Of a stretch of DNA of 64,000 nucleotides, positions 55,729 through 64,000 are shown piece after piece; within the stretch, counting starts at the first letter, position 1; each line of letters opens with the position of its first letter. Location: positions 312,501-376,500 of the forward strand of contig JASPKZ010004956.1 in the NCBI GenBank assembly GCA_030220185.1. Reading direction: 5' to 3'. The translations under genes and the position numbers were made by a program. This DNA comes from Diploptera punctata (Eukaryota > Arthropoda > Insecta > Blattodea > Blaberidae). The notes beneath the pieces were generated by a model that searched no databases, was not told the origin of the DNA, and saw only the letters and a list, made by a program, of their open reading frames with translations.

Positions 55729-56155
55729 GCTTTGGTCGTCATTAATTTGATCCTTCCGGGAAATTCTCGTATAAGACTTGAAAGCATAATAATAGTCCCT
55801 TCGATTGGTTGCTGGCCAAAGGAAGGCAAGACCAGTGATGGGGCTGCCATCTTATAGCCTCTGGTCAGGCTTTTCTGGAGAAGAAAAGAAAATAAAGGAA
55901 AGAAGAAATGGAAGAAAGGAAAGACTCCCTAGCCCTCGGATGCCCTAATAGCGTCGGGGTCGAAAAAAACAAGAGTTAACCAAGAGAGGTTAGATAGTAA
56001 AGTTAAAAGAGTGCAAAACACAAGTAAGTGGAAGAAATGTTTTGCTCAGCTTGGGCACCTTGTGGTCGCCATCCACATATCCCCTAGATGAAGACCCCTG
56101 CCTCTTACAAGCGACGAGGTTTTCTTTCTGTTTCCACAACGGTTTCGTACACCTG

Positions 56156-56169
56156 ATGCTTCATATGCT
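56156..56169 (+). repeat. Target-site duplication, left of LINE family A copy
   Basis: atgcttcatatgct, 14 bp, identical at 57056-57069. It lies in mariner transposase codons, and one copy must be removed to restore them. Confidence 0.95.
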
Positions 56170-57055
56170 AAATCTTTAGAGAATGAGGAAGGCTTACAAC
56201 TGATCGGTATTAATAAGCTGTTAGTTTATGCTGATGATGTAGTACTACTGGCCGATAGCGAGGAGAAACTAAAGGCCAACACGCACACACTATTGAGTAA
56301 CACTAACAAATTAGGACTGGAAGTAAATATCAATAAAACTAAATATTTGGTCACACGTAGAAATTCATTAAATAATGGAAATGGACAGCTAATGACAAAT
56401 GAGGGAAATTTTGAGGAAGTGGCTGAATTCAAATACCTAGGAACAATAATTACAAATAGGAATGAGATGCACAAAGAAATTAAACATAGGCTCAATTCTG
56501 GAAATGCATGCTATTATGCATTGCAGAGACTCTTGATGTCCCAACTTCTTTCAAAAAACGTTAAACTGAAAATATATAAAACTATTATTCTACCAGTTAT
56601 ATTATATGGGTACGAAACATGGTCTCTTACTTTAAGAGAGGAAAGGAGATTACAAGTATTTGAGAATAAAGTACGTAGGAATATTTTTGGACCAAAGAGA
56701 GATTAACAGACAGGTGAATGGAGAAGACTACATAACAATGAACTACATGGTCTTTACAGGAAACCAGATATAATAAGAACAGTTAAGTCTCGTAGATTGC
56801 GATGGGCAGGACATGTTGCACGTATGGGGAATGAAAGACTTGCATGGAAGCTTCTTGTAGGAAAGCCAGAGGGAAAACACCCAGTTGGTAGACCAAGAAT
56901 GAGGTGGGAGAATAACATTAACTATGATTTGAGGGAAGTAGATTATACAGGGAATGATTGGAAATCATTAGCTCAGTATAGGGATGTATGGAGAGCTTAT
57001 GTCCGTGCGGCCATGAATCTACGGGTTCGATAGTGCCAGTGAGTAAGTAAGTAAG
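56170..57055 (+). mobile_element. LINE family A, 886-bp 5'-truncated insertion with TSD
   Basis: Starts at KSLENEEGLQL, inside the RT palm, and includes LLVYADDVVLLADSEE (YADD), NINKTKYLVTRRNSLNNGNG, AEFKYLGTIITNRNEMHKE, LYGYETWSLTLREERRLQVF and, after a TAA stop near 56703, RWAGHVARMGNERLAWKLL and WRAYVRAAMNLRVR. Its tail is agtgagtaagtaagtaag. The 14-bp duplication, truncation and tail are a complete target-primed insertion. It interrupts the mariner transposase. Confidence 0.95.
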
Positions 57056-57289
57056 ATGCTTCATATGCTCCCAGAGGAAGAAATCCAGACACGTATGGTC
57101 AGGTGACGTGGGTGGCTAATCCACAGGTTCACTTCGACCGACACAACAGCTTACGTCAGCACCATTAAAAAAATGTTCTCTAAACATTACAAGTTGACTT
57201 CTGAGGACATATTTTCCTTATCAAAATATATTTGTTTTGATGTTCTCTACCTCCTGCGTTAATTTGATCGAAGATTTTAGAGCACCTGT

Positions 57290-57831
57290 ATATAGCCTAC
57301 AGAATAGAAAAGAGGGGACATAAGTAGTCATTGTAAAAAAAAAAGAAAGGAAAACACCTTCACAAGTAAAGTTCAAATGTAATGCACTGCTTCCGGACTG
57401 TAGTATAATTAATGTAACTCCAGTATGTAAGAAACAATAGTGAGATTTTCCACAACTATCGCGCTTCCTTCTTATATTTAAAATATTATAACTTGTTCAG
57501 ATGTATTCTATATTCGAAAACATATAGCCATTTTGACCTATTCTAAAAATGGTTTAGTACAGTTACTTTGTTTCAATGACATTGACAATGATCTTACTGT
57601 ATCAAAACAATATTCCATTAAAAAGTTAATATATTTCTATTCAATAATTTTTAACATTTTGGTTTTGATAAAATAAATATTATTTACTTATTTATTAATA
57701 TGAAGTTAATAAATTACATTTGGCGGTGTATATAATATGACACTAGCCCACATACATTTAATTCGAGGTAAAGTTTGTTTGAGGTTGATATCGCTGCCTT
57801 AAATTATATCATTACATTATAATGATATTAC

Positions 57832-57835
<4 letters not shown>
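57290..57835. other. Unassigned AT-rich region
   Basis: No feature recognised. Confidence 0.3.

Positions 57836-57882
<47 letters not shown>
57836..57882. repeat. (AAT)n microsatellite
   Basis: About 15 units. A longer (ATT)n run of about 29 units is at 58371-58460. Confidence 0.97.
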
Positions 57883-57884
<2 letters not shown>

Positions 57885-58369
57885 GTTAATTTTACCAGAT
57901 GTAGTACAAACCGTAAGGTTTTCTCATATCCATTTCACCAGGATTAAATTGTACAGAAATTAACAACATAGGCCTACTTTGAATTCGCATTATAGTCCAA
58001 TTGCTTGAGATTGATACCCCTAGAATTAATTGCATGATTACGTTCTAGGGATTCAAGTTAGAATGAGGAAACTACAAATGCTCCCATTATGTCCTTTAAT
58101 TTTCAATAGTTTTACAAAACTTCTGTAATTGAGAATAATTGTTTTAATTCCGAATTATTTCAAAATAATTTAAATAAAAAATATGTTCAATAAACAATGC
58201 AAATAAGAAAACCTTTAGTAATTCACAATATAGGGTCTACTGTATCAACGTATCATAATTATTAATATGCCTAATACAAATACAATTCAGCAATACTAAT
58301 GTAAAACATAGAATAATCTGTTGAAAAAAATTATAGAGGTAAAGATAAGCATTAGAAGGAACAATTGTG

Positions 58370-58370
<1 letters not shown>

Positions 58371-58460
<90 letters not shown>
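58371..58460. repeat. (ATT)n microsatellite
   Basis: An uninterrupted run. The poly-Ile ORF on the minus strand is an artefact. Confidence 0.98.
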
Positions 58461-58461
<1 letters not shown>

Positions 58462-58814
58462 GGTAAAATAAAAAATAATGCAAATGTACATAGGACTTAC
58501 TTTTGTTGGTATGAATATTGCTGTACAAAAGTAATTTAAATTATGCAAAATTTCTATTTTATTTTACAATATATTATTATAAGGAATTCTTCATAAAATA
58601 GATATATTTACACAATGATAAATGATCTGCACCATGAATCTTGGCAAGCTTTTTATATGTACACCCTTCGACAAAAAAAAAATGGGTCATCTCTTGAACG
58701 CACATTTCTTCTAAGTCATACTCGGCACAGCGCTGGGTTCAAACTAGGAAACTAGTCATAATTGTGCAGTCCCTGAGCTACTGTGTTATGTGGCATAAAC
58801 TGAAGACTTTCCTA

Positions 58815-58900
58815 CGTGTCCTTGATAGGTCAGCGGTAAAGCATGCGGCCACTGTTTCTGTTAATGAAGATCGCAGGTTCGCGTCTTCAATTACGCAATT
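58815..58900 (+). repeat. tRNA-like SINE scrap
   Basis: ataggtcagcggtaaagcat (A box) and cgcaggttcgcgtcttc (B box) with tRNA spacing. Acceptor stem not paired. Confidence 0.5.
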
Positions 58901-59483
58901 TTTTTGTGATATTTGTATTAAAACGTTTTATGAATTAAATACATTTTATTTCGACATTTGAATTAATCTATACTTTTTAAGTTTATAATTGTTTTTTATA
59001 CCGTTGAGGTTATAGCAATGCTAAATTATATATTTTTATACGCTTTAATTTAACTTCACCTGTATCTGTTTATGTAACGGACTTGTATCTATGTAACGGA
59101 GTCTTTGTACACGATTTTCACCCACTTAAAAACATTAGATCGACTTGAAACGTTGTATACTTGTAAAGGACCCATGACAATAATTGTTTTTTATACCGTT
59201 GAGGTTATCGCAATGTTAAATTATATATTTTTATACGCTTTATATTAACTTCACCTGTATCTGTTTATGTAACGGACTTGTATCTATGTAACGAAGTCTT
59301 TGTACACGATTTTCACCCACTTAAAAACATTAGATCGACTTGAAACTTTGTATACTTGTAAAGGACCCATGACAATACAATAATTTCATTATATTTTTAA
59401 AATCCTGGTCAGAATCATCAGAAAAAAAAATAAAATAAAAACCGGTGTAATAGGTTGCGGACTTATCGACTTTTTAGTCAATC

Positions 59484-59575
59484 GTTGTAAGAGCCCAGCT
59501 GGTAGAGCGGTGGACTGTAGTGGTATATAATTTCAGTAATCAATAGGCCGCTGGTTCAAATCCAGGCCGGAGGAT
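59484..59575 (+). tRNA. tRNA-Tyr-like pseudogene with retained intron (anticodon GTA)
   Basis: Reads ccagctggtagagcggtgga, ctGTAg (anticodon 59517-59519), an 18-nt insert tggtatataatttcagta, then atcaataggccgctggttca and aatccaggcc. The insert sits one base 3' of the anticodon, exactly where nuclear tRNA introns lie. The acceptor stem is incomplete, so it is a repeat module derived from an unspliced tRNA-Tyr gene or precursor. Confidence 0.75.
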
Positions 59576-59659
59576 TTTTTTTAGAAGAGTATTAAGCAAT
59601 TATATTTTCATAGGATTCCGGTTTATGACAATCAATTAAACTAAAAATAAAGAAAATAA

Positions 59660-60205
59660 ACAATAGTTTAAAAAAAACTGAAAAAACACGCTTTATTAGA
59701 AAACCAAACTAAAAATAATTAAAATAATAGTTTTAAAAAACTAAAACTACATGCTTTATTAGAAAACTGAACTAAAAAATGAAAAATAATTTTAATTTCC
59801 AACACGCTTGGGATAAAATTAAAGTGGCCAACAAAAAAAAAAAATCATCTCCAACACATCTAGAATAAAACTAGAGCTACCTACAAAAAAATAATTTTAC
59901 CATCAAAAGTGTGGGGTGCTTTTTATGGTTTTTACGTTTTCTTCTTAGAGACTTTACTTTTACCAATATCTGTTTATTATCAAATATATTAATTGATATA
60001 GAGCACCCCACGCTTTTGATGGTAAAAATATTTTTATTTGTAGATAACTCTAGTTTTATTCTATATGTGTTGGAGATTGATTTTTTTGTTGACCACTTTA
60101 ATTTTATCCCAAGCGTGTTGGAAATAAGAATTATTTTTCATTTTTAATTCGGTTTTCTAATAAAGCGCGTTGTTTTAATTTTTTTAAACTATTATTTATT
60201 TTTAC
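59660..60205. repeat. Imperfect inverted repeat, arms of about 200 bp
   Basis: Left arm about 59720-59920, right arm about 59997-60205. Matching blocks: aaccccacacgctt-type text gtggggtgct / agcaccccac, tagagctacctaca / tgtagataactcta, gggataaaattaaagtgg / ccactttaattttatccc, atgctttattagaaaac / gttttctaataaagcg. The loop is about 75 bp. A third copy of the end (59660-59710) precedes the left arm. Confidence 0.8.
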
Positions 60206-60229
60206 CTTGTATACTACCATCTTCCTCTA

Positions 60230-60540
60230 CTATTTAAAATTTTCGTTGATTTCACTTTAGGCCTTTCGATGCATGCTTCATCTTCTGGAGTTGTTGTAGT
60301 AGTATTGAATTAACTGTATGTCTAATAGAGGGTTTTGCTCATTAGGCATATTTTCGTTGAGAATGTTTGTATTTTTGGCCTCCTTGATAATTTCGATTTC
60401 TTCTAAAATGTTAATTTTGAGTCTGTTGTTTCCCCTGTTTATAATTGACATTGTATTATCGATATTGTTGAAACTGTGGCCGCTTTCTGAAATCTGTTTA
60501 GCTAAATTTGATTTGATTGTTAAAGGAGAAGGCAAATCAA
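60230..60540 (-). mobile_element. Penelope-like element, C-terminal GIY-YIG domain fragment
   Basis: Minus strand: KSNLAKQISESGHSFNNIDN, TMSIINRGNNRLKINILEEI, EIIKEAKNTNILNENMPNEQ. This is the end of the PLE GIY-YIG endonuclease (FAxHxxxxxHxxxxI...L...LExxEIxK). It compares with 25216-25345 in this window (KTNILEEMECLKE). The tail towards 60230 has tccagaagatgaagcatg, the C-terminal SSEDEA text of this family. The GIY-YIG and RT parts are missing; Tc1 sequence abuts at 60536. Confidence 0.75.
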
Positions 60541-60765
60541 ATGTCGCTGTTCATCTGATTTTAATCCAATCGAAAATGTGTGAGCTGAGATGAAAATAGA
60601 CATGAACTCTAATTGGCCTGCAGATGCACGAAAGACCGCTTATGGCACAAATTCAAGACGCCTGGGATGCTCTAGAGGATTGTCCACGTGCCTGTACAAA
60701 TTTGATTGCATCCAATGCCCCGATTGAGTGCGGTAATAGATGCTGAGGGTTCATACACCCGATAT
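60536..60765 (+). mobile_element. Tc1-type transposase C-terminal fragment
   Basis: Plus strand: SDFNPIENV (60555-60582, with the third catalytic Glu in PIEN), then AQIQDAWDALEDCPRACTNL and IASNAPIECG. The DFNPIENxW...IQxAWxxL...CxxLxxSMP order is the standard end of Tc1 transposases. A stop replaces the Trp codon after IENV. About 70 codons only. Confidence 0.75.
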
Positions 60766-60929
60766 TAGTTTTGTTAAAGTTTTCATTTTAGAAGATATTA
60801 TTTTCTTTCTTCATTTAATTATTAGAAGGTTTTCATTTATGTACTTTGTGTGTGCATTAGAGCCATACAACTCAAATATAAAATTAAATATTACAGGCGA
60901 AATGCTATCCTAACATTCAGTAAAAAAAA

Positions 60930-61008
60930 AGTAGAACGGGAATCGAACCCATGAGGTTACGAACGCAGATGTGTGTTAATCCTCTCGACCACGGAAACAC
61001 ACAAAGCA
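60930..61008 (-). repeat. tRNA-derived SINE scrap
   Basis: Minus strand: A-box-like cgtggtcgagaggattaaca and B box catgggttcgattcccgttc. Confidence 0.55.
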
Positions 61009-61009
61009 A

Positions 61010-62057
61010 GCTGTCTCTTTTATGTTACTTGAGTGTGCACTGCGTTAACTAGCAAACAACACACTACAATTACTGAAAACGTGTTAATGTGAATAAGGCT
61101 TCTGCGAGTGCTTACGAAATTCCCCGATCGGTTGATAGAATCAAGAGATGACTCTTTTTTGTCTAAGGGTGTACATGTCACTAATGAAGGGCGCCGGGAG
61201 TAAAATTTATTATGCATTAATGTAAACAATTGACACAGTCGCCAATTCCTCTGATAATGAGAAATAAACACAAAAACCCAGACATAATGTTTACACAAGA
61301 CGTCAAATTGTTATATTCTCGCCAATTAATTTTAGCGGTTAAGCAACAATAACTCAAGGCTCTTGATACTCTGTCGATTCAAATTTATTTATCGTTTTGT
61401 TCCTCAATCTGTGTTTCCTGATCTAATTGTGTAAAATTATGCGCTTTGTGAGTCGCAAAATCCAGCGAAGGGTCAACGGACCTGTAGAAATTTATTCTCA
61501 AATGTATAAATTAAATATATTTGTAATTGTCTTATAAGTAGATTCCTCTTTTAGGTTATTTTAAATTTTATCCGCAAAAATAAAGACCAAGTTTAATAAT
61601 AATATTACATGGGCCTCAGATTGTATTTTATCTCCGGACAATTTTACTCTTGTAGAATCCATGCCCGCGTTTCTTGGTAGTACACATTTTATAGTATTGC
61701 TTATTCCCTTTGACTTACACGCCATTGTTAACTTATATGATGGCGATACTATCGAATGCATAGCTCGCAGAGTCATTTATAAGCATGCAAACACTCCGCC
61801 ATGAATATGGTAAAGATACAATCGCATAGTGGATCAAAATCGAAGTATAGGAGGACAATATTGGTTTTCTTCACAATATTAAACAATCTAAATATATAAT
61901 TTCTAGAGCATTGACATATAACTAGTTCTCGCTAGAGTACAATATAAACGGATCCTCTAAATCTATAAACACAGTGAGTGCCAACTGGAATCTGTCATAT
62001 CTCAAGCGCCTCCGTAGGTTATCTCGTAGTCACATGGAGGGTGACTGGCTGTGTTTT
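61010..62057. other. Unassigned region
   Basis: No coding or repeat feature recognised in 1 kb. Confidence 0.3.
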
Positions 62058-62441
62058 GAGATCCCAGCAGAACTAATAAAATCAGGGAGAGAAAAATTTA
62101 TGGACAAGTTACACCGGTTGCTTAGTATGATTTGGGAAAAATAACCTCTTCCAGATGAATGGAAAGAATTAATTGTCGTACCAATTTATAAGAAAGGAGA
62201 TAAAACTGGTTGCAACAACTACATAGGCACCTCATTATTTTCAACTTCGTACAAATATTCTAACAAATATATTAGTAAGCAGACTTACTCCTTACATTGA
62301 TGACATTCTAGGAGATCATCAATGTGGATTTAGAAAAAATGTTCTACAACATATCAGATTTTAGAAAAGAAATGGGAATAATGGTACTGTACATCAACTA
62401 TACATAGACTTCAAAAAGGCATACGATTCAATTAAGTTATA
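62058..62441 (+). mobile_element. LINE family A, upstream RT part
   Basis: The only copy here with the RT finger region: EIPAELIKSGREKFMDKLHR, LPDEWKELIVVPIYKKGDKT, GCNNYIGTSLFSTSYKY, then DDILGDHQCGFRKN-type text and a shifted copy of RQILEKKWE and DFKKAYDSIK (62356-62436). Frameshifts are present. It is cut at 62441 by the transposon that follows. It overlaps the start of the 36893 copy, so the two together tile the family RT. Confidence 0.85.
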
Positions 62442-64000
62442 CAGGTGTATCAAAAATGATGGCGCAAACTTACATGGTTAAAAGTACACGGTAATAGAAG
62501 CAACAATGTTCCAGTAAACATGGTCCGCAAACGAGCCGTTTGCGAGATAATTACGAATGTATGGTCACAAGCCGCCACTGACTTCATTGTAAACATCGTC
62601 CTAGTTAGTACAAATTAATTTGAATTTAGACTTTACTATTAATTTTTCATCTCATTTAGTTCACATTTCACAGTTCACTTCACTTGTGGGTTACCTGTTA
62701 AAGGAGGTTTTCGAAGTGTCTTCGTTGCATCTGGATGCAATACTGTGCTCGTCTCTGCAATGAATGTCGAATTCTTTCGAACACCCCTGGATCATTTCTG
62801 AATTCTTGACAAGTATGTACAACTCTCTGCACCAGTTCTTCAACCGTGTTAACGGGTGTGTTGTACACTTCGCTTTTGAGGTGACCCCAGACACTAAAAT
62901 CCAAAAGATTTAGATCAGGTGATCTTGGAGGCCAAGGTACAGATCCGCCTCGACCTATCCATCTTTGGCCGTATCTGCGCGTTATATGCCGTCTCACAGC
63001 AGCAGTAAAAATGTGCCGGAGCTCCATCATGCATGTACCACAAACTCTGACGTTGTGAAGGGGAACATCCTTAAGCAATTCTGGAAGATGACGCGGCAGA
63101 AACCTAAGGTACCTCCGTCCATTAAGTTTTCGTGGAAGAATGTGTGGCCGAATGAGATGATCAACTAGTACCCCTAACCACACATTCAGTGAAAAACCGT
63201 GCTGATGTGATGACTCATGAACAGCATGTGGGTTTTTTTCTCACCAAAAATGTGTGTGATAATTAAAACCACCATCGCGTGTGAATCTGTAAATAAAATG
63301 TTACATGCGAAACGAGGGTTGACTACAGTCTGTTGTTGCATCCACTGACAAAACAAAGTCCGCATCATTGAGACATTGAACTCGTTGGAGGTGGTAAAGG
63401 GTACAGTAAATTGCGTGTAAAATTCTCCATACACTTCTGTGGCTTATTACAGGCACTTGTGTGGCAATTCTTCTCGTCGAGGTTCCTGGAGAGAGCTGTA
63501 CTGCTTCCAACACCATATCCTCAACCTCAGGCGTAATGCGAGCAGGCTTACCTACTGCTCTGCCATGTGCAAAACCCCCATTTTCTCTCAGGCGTTGATG
63601 GACTCTTGTAAATGTAAGACTTTCGGGGTGTGTTCGATCAGGAGATGTTTCTTGGTACAAGCGTGCAGTCTCCCGTGCATTGCTATTAGCCCTACTGTAC
63701 ACGAAATGCATATCCGCATACTCTTCGTTACTGTAAGGTTCCATTATAACTACAACACAGCACAAGTGGCACTCCTCACACGAGACTGATACCTTTTGAG
63801 ACCGTGTATTGTAGCCGTTCTGTACGTTCTGCGTGTATGGTTTGATTACAACTCCACCTCTCGGCAATGTTCAGTTTTGTAAACAAAAAACATAGGACGA
63901 ATTCAAGTGCACAAGGAGTAAACCGTACGATGTTACAAACTATGACGTCAGTGGCGGCTTGTAACCATACATTCGTAATTATCTCGCAAACGGCTCGTTT
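62442..64000 (-). mobile_element. mariner-type (DDE) transposon, right end outside window
   Basis: Left end at a TA: caggtgtatcaaaaatgatg. An inner 54-bp inverted pair, 62529-62582 and 63947-64000, differs at one base, so the true right end should lie about 87 bp beyond the window. Minus-strand transposase: NSNARETARLYQETSPDRTH (N-terminal region), VHQRLRENGGFAHGRAVGKP (DNA-binding), LFTD (first catalytic Asp, near 63280), HQHGFSLNVWLGVLVDHLIR-type text, KLNGRRYLRFLPRHLPELL, WPPRSPDLNLLDFSVWGHLK (third catalytic region, 62880-62940) and the final RRAQYCIQMQRRHFENLL. At least two frameshifts (around 63240-63370 and 63030) make it inactive, but decay is light. Close to the maT/DD37D type by layout; exact spacing cannot be trusted across the shifts. 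Confidence 0.88.

Larger units (their letters stand above)
52905..56093 (-). mobile_element. Near-complete endonuclease-RT LINE
   Basis: A minus-strand LINE with a 5' leader (about 55730-56093), then an ORF that begins around the MKKDNSWKK start at 55728. Endonuclease: FSTWNVQGINYKDDQLDDIL, VISETKK, GIYAPVEGDKEESEIFYHDF, ILGDLNARIGNTKFD, SIIDYAICNK and ESDHYLLVCPI, i.e. the catalytic Glu, Asp-Asn and SDH of APE-type nucleases. RT: YRGISLLNSGYKIYANIV, FVDFIKAFDKVDRN, GVRQGCGLSPVLFIIYMN, AILFADDLALLA (FADD), SNQFKYLGYYLS, LARPVLTYGSEAWTLK, and a final SNRIPKAVYNYIPRGRRSLG. Only two lesions: an in-frame TAA at 55522-55524 and a +1 shift at about 55025 that separates the endonuclease from the 697-codon RT ORF. 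It ends in a (GAA)n tract at about 52905. Confidence 0.92.
51403..57288 (-). mobile_element. mariner-type transposon opened by nested insertions
   Basis: The two ends match as inverted repeats: left cagggggctgcgaaactctt, right reverse-complemented caggtgctctaaaatcttcg, both continuing with caggaggtagagaac and tttgataaggaa-type text for about 80 bp, with TA on both sides. Transposase on the minus strand: LDFFLWEHMKHQVYETVVE (57040-57110 and, after the LINE insertion, 56106-56160) contains the third catalytic region, and HARIAVAAEIIADMPRIFER (about 51640-51700) is the C-terminus. The two fit end to end near VETE|EDLLHAR. The DNA between (about 51715-56118) is inserted material. The N-terminal half and first two catalytic residues are missing. 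Confidence 0.75.
58987..60205 (+). mobile_element. tRNA-Tyr-derived composite retroelement, copy 2
   Basis: Order on the plus strand: two tandem units of about 195 bp (ataccgttgaggttat at 58998 and 59193), a tRNA-Tyr body (59484-59575), a spacer with agagtattaagc, and an AT-rich tail that folds into a hairpin (59660-60205). It parallels 2634-3840 on the other strand. Tandem units share tcacccacttaaaaacatta, gatcgacttgaaa and gtaaaggacccatgacaata with the inverse of the 163-bp units of copy 1. No ORF. Confidence 0.65.

Noticed and set aside
63439..63789. 116-codon plus-strand ORF
   Set aside because: It is the antisense shadow of the transposase on the minus strand.

Overview
This window looks like intergenic heterochromatin or repeat-rich DNA from a large, AT-rich arthropod nuclear genome. 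I see no convincing host gene. Almost everything recognisable is a mobile-element relic: LINEs, tRNA-derived SINEs, Penelope-like elements (PLEs), mariner/Tc1-type, hAT, Mutator-like and RAG1/Transib-like DNA transposons, inverted-repeat elements, and many (AT)n and (AAT)n microsatellites. The window opens inside a nuclear copy of mitochondrial ND5 that reads best in the invertebrate mitochondrial code (AGA/AGG as Ser). An insect is well supported. A cockroach or termite is my inference from the style of the LINEs and SINEs.

Layout. 0-4 kb: the ND5 NUMT, a DDE transposase scrap, one unrecognised 123-aa ORF, and a composite tRNA-Tyr-derived element interrupted by a SINE with a 12-bp target duplication. 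4-9 kb: a chain of minus-strand LINE fragments of at least three types. 9-12 kb: a frameshifted RAG1/Transib-like transposase, then an unrecognised cluster with overlapping basic and acidic small ORFs. 12-23 kb: mostly unassigned AT-rich DNA with LINE ends, tRNA-like cores, a relic of a dispersed protein family (GERFHQD motif), and repeats X and Y. 23-27 kb: a PLE broken by SINE and repeat X insertions and by a complete 1,400-bp hAT with an 8-bp target duplication. 27-36 kb: SINEs and LINE remnants. 36-41 kb: an almost perfect 75-bp-arm palindrome, a 340-codon LINE reverse transcriptase, a possible LTR, and a second copy of repeat Y. 41-49 kb: a small TIR element and a Mutator-like transposase gene split by a 508-bp foldback element and a 2.26-kb mariner-type element. 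49-57 kb: LINE ends, a tRNA-like core in inverted repeats, and a nested mariner-type element whose two ends lie 5.9 kb apart with a nearly intact endonuclease-RT LINE and a second LINE inside. 57-64 kb: microsatellites, the second tRNA-Tyr element with a hairpin, PLE and Tc1 ends, a LINE piece, and a mariner-type transposon running off the right edge.

The elements do not form a pathway. Their relationship is stratigraphic: insertions inside insertions, several with readable target-site duplications. One LINE family (family A here) contributes eight 5'-truncated or fragmentary copies on both strands. The most interesting structures are the tRNA-Tyr element that keeps a tRNA intron, the tRNA-like cores bracketed by short inverted repeats, the near-identical palindrome at 36.4-36.6 kb, and the RAG1/Transib-like relic. 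Family assignments come from recognised protein motifs. No database search was possible.
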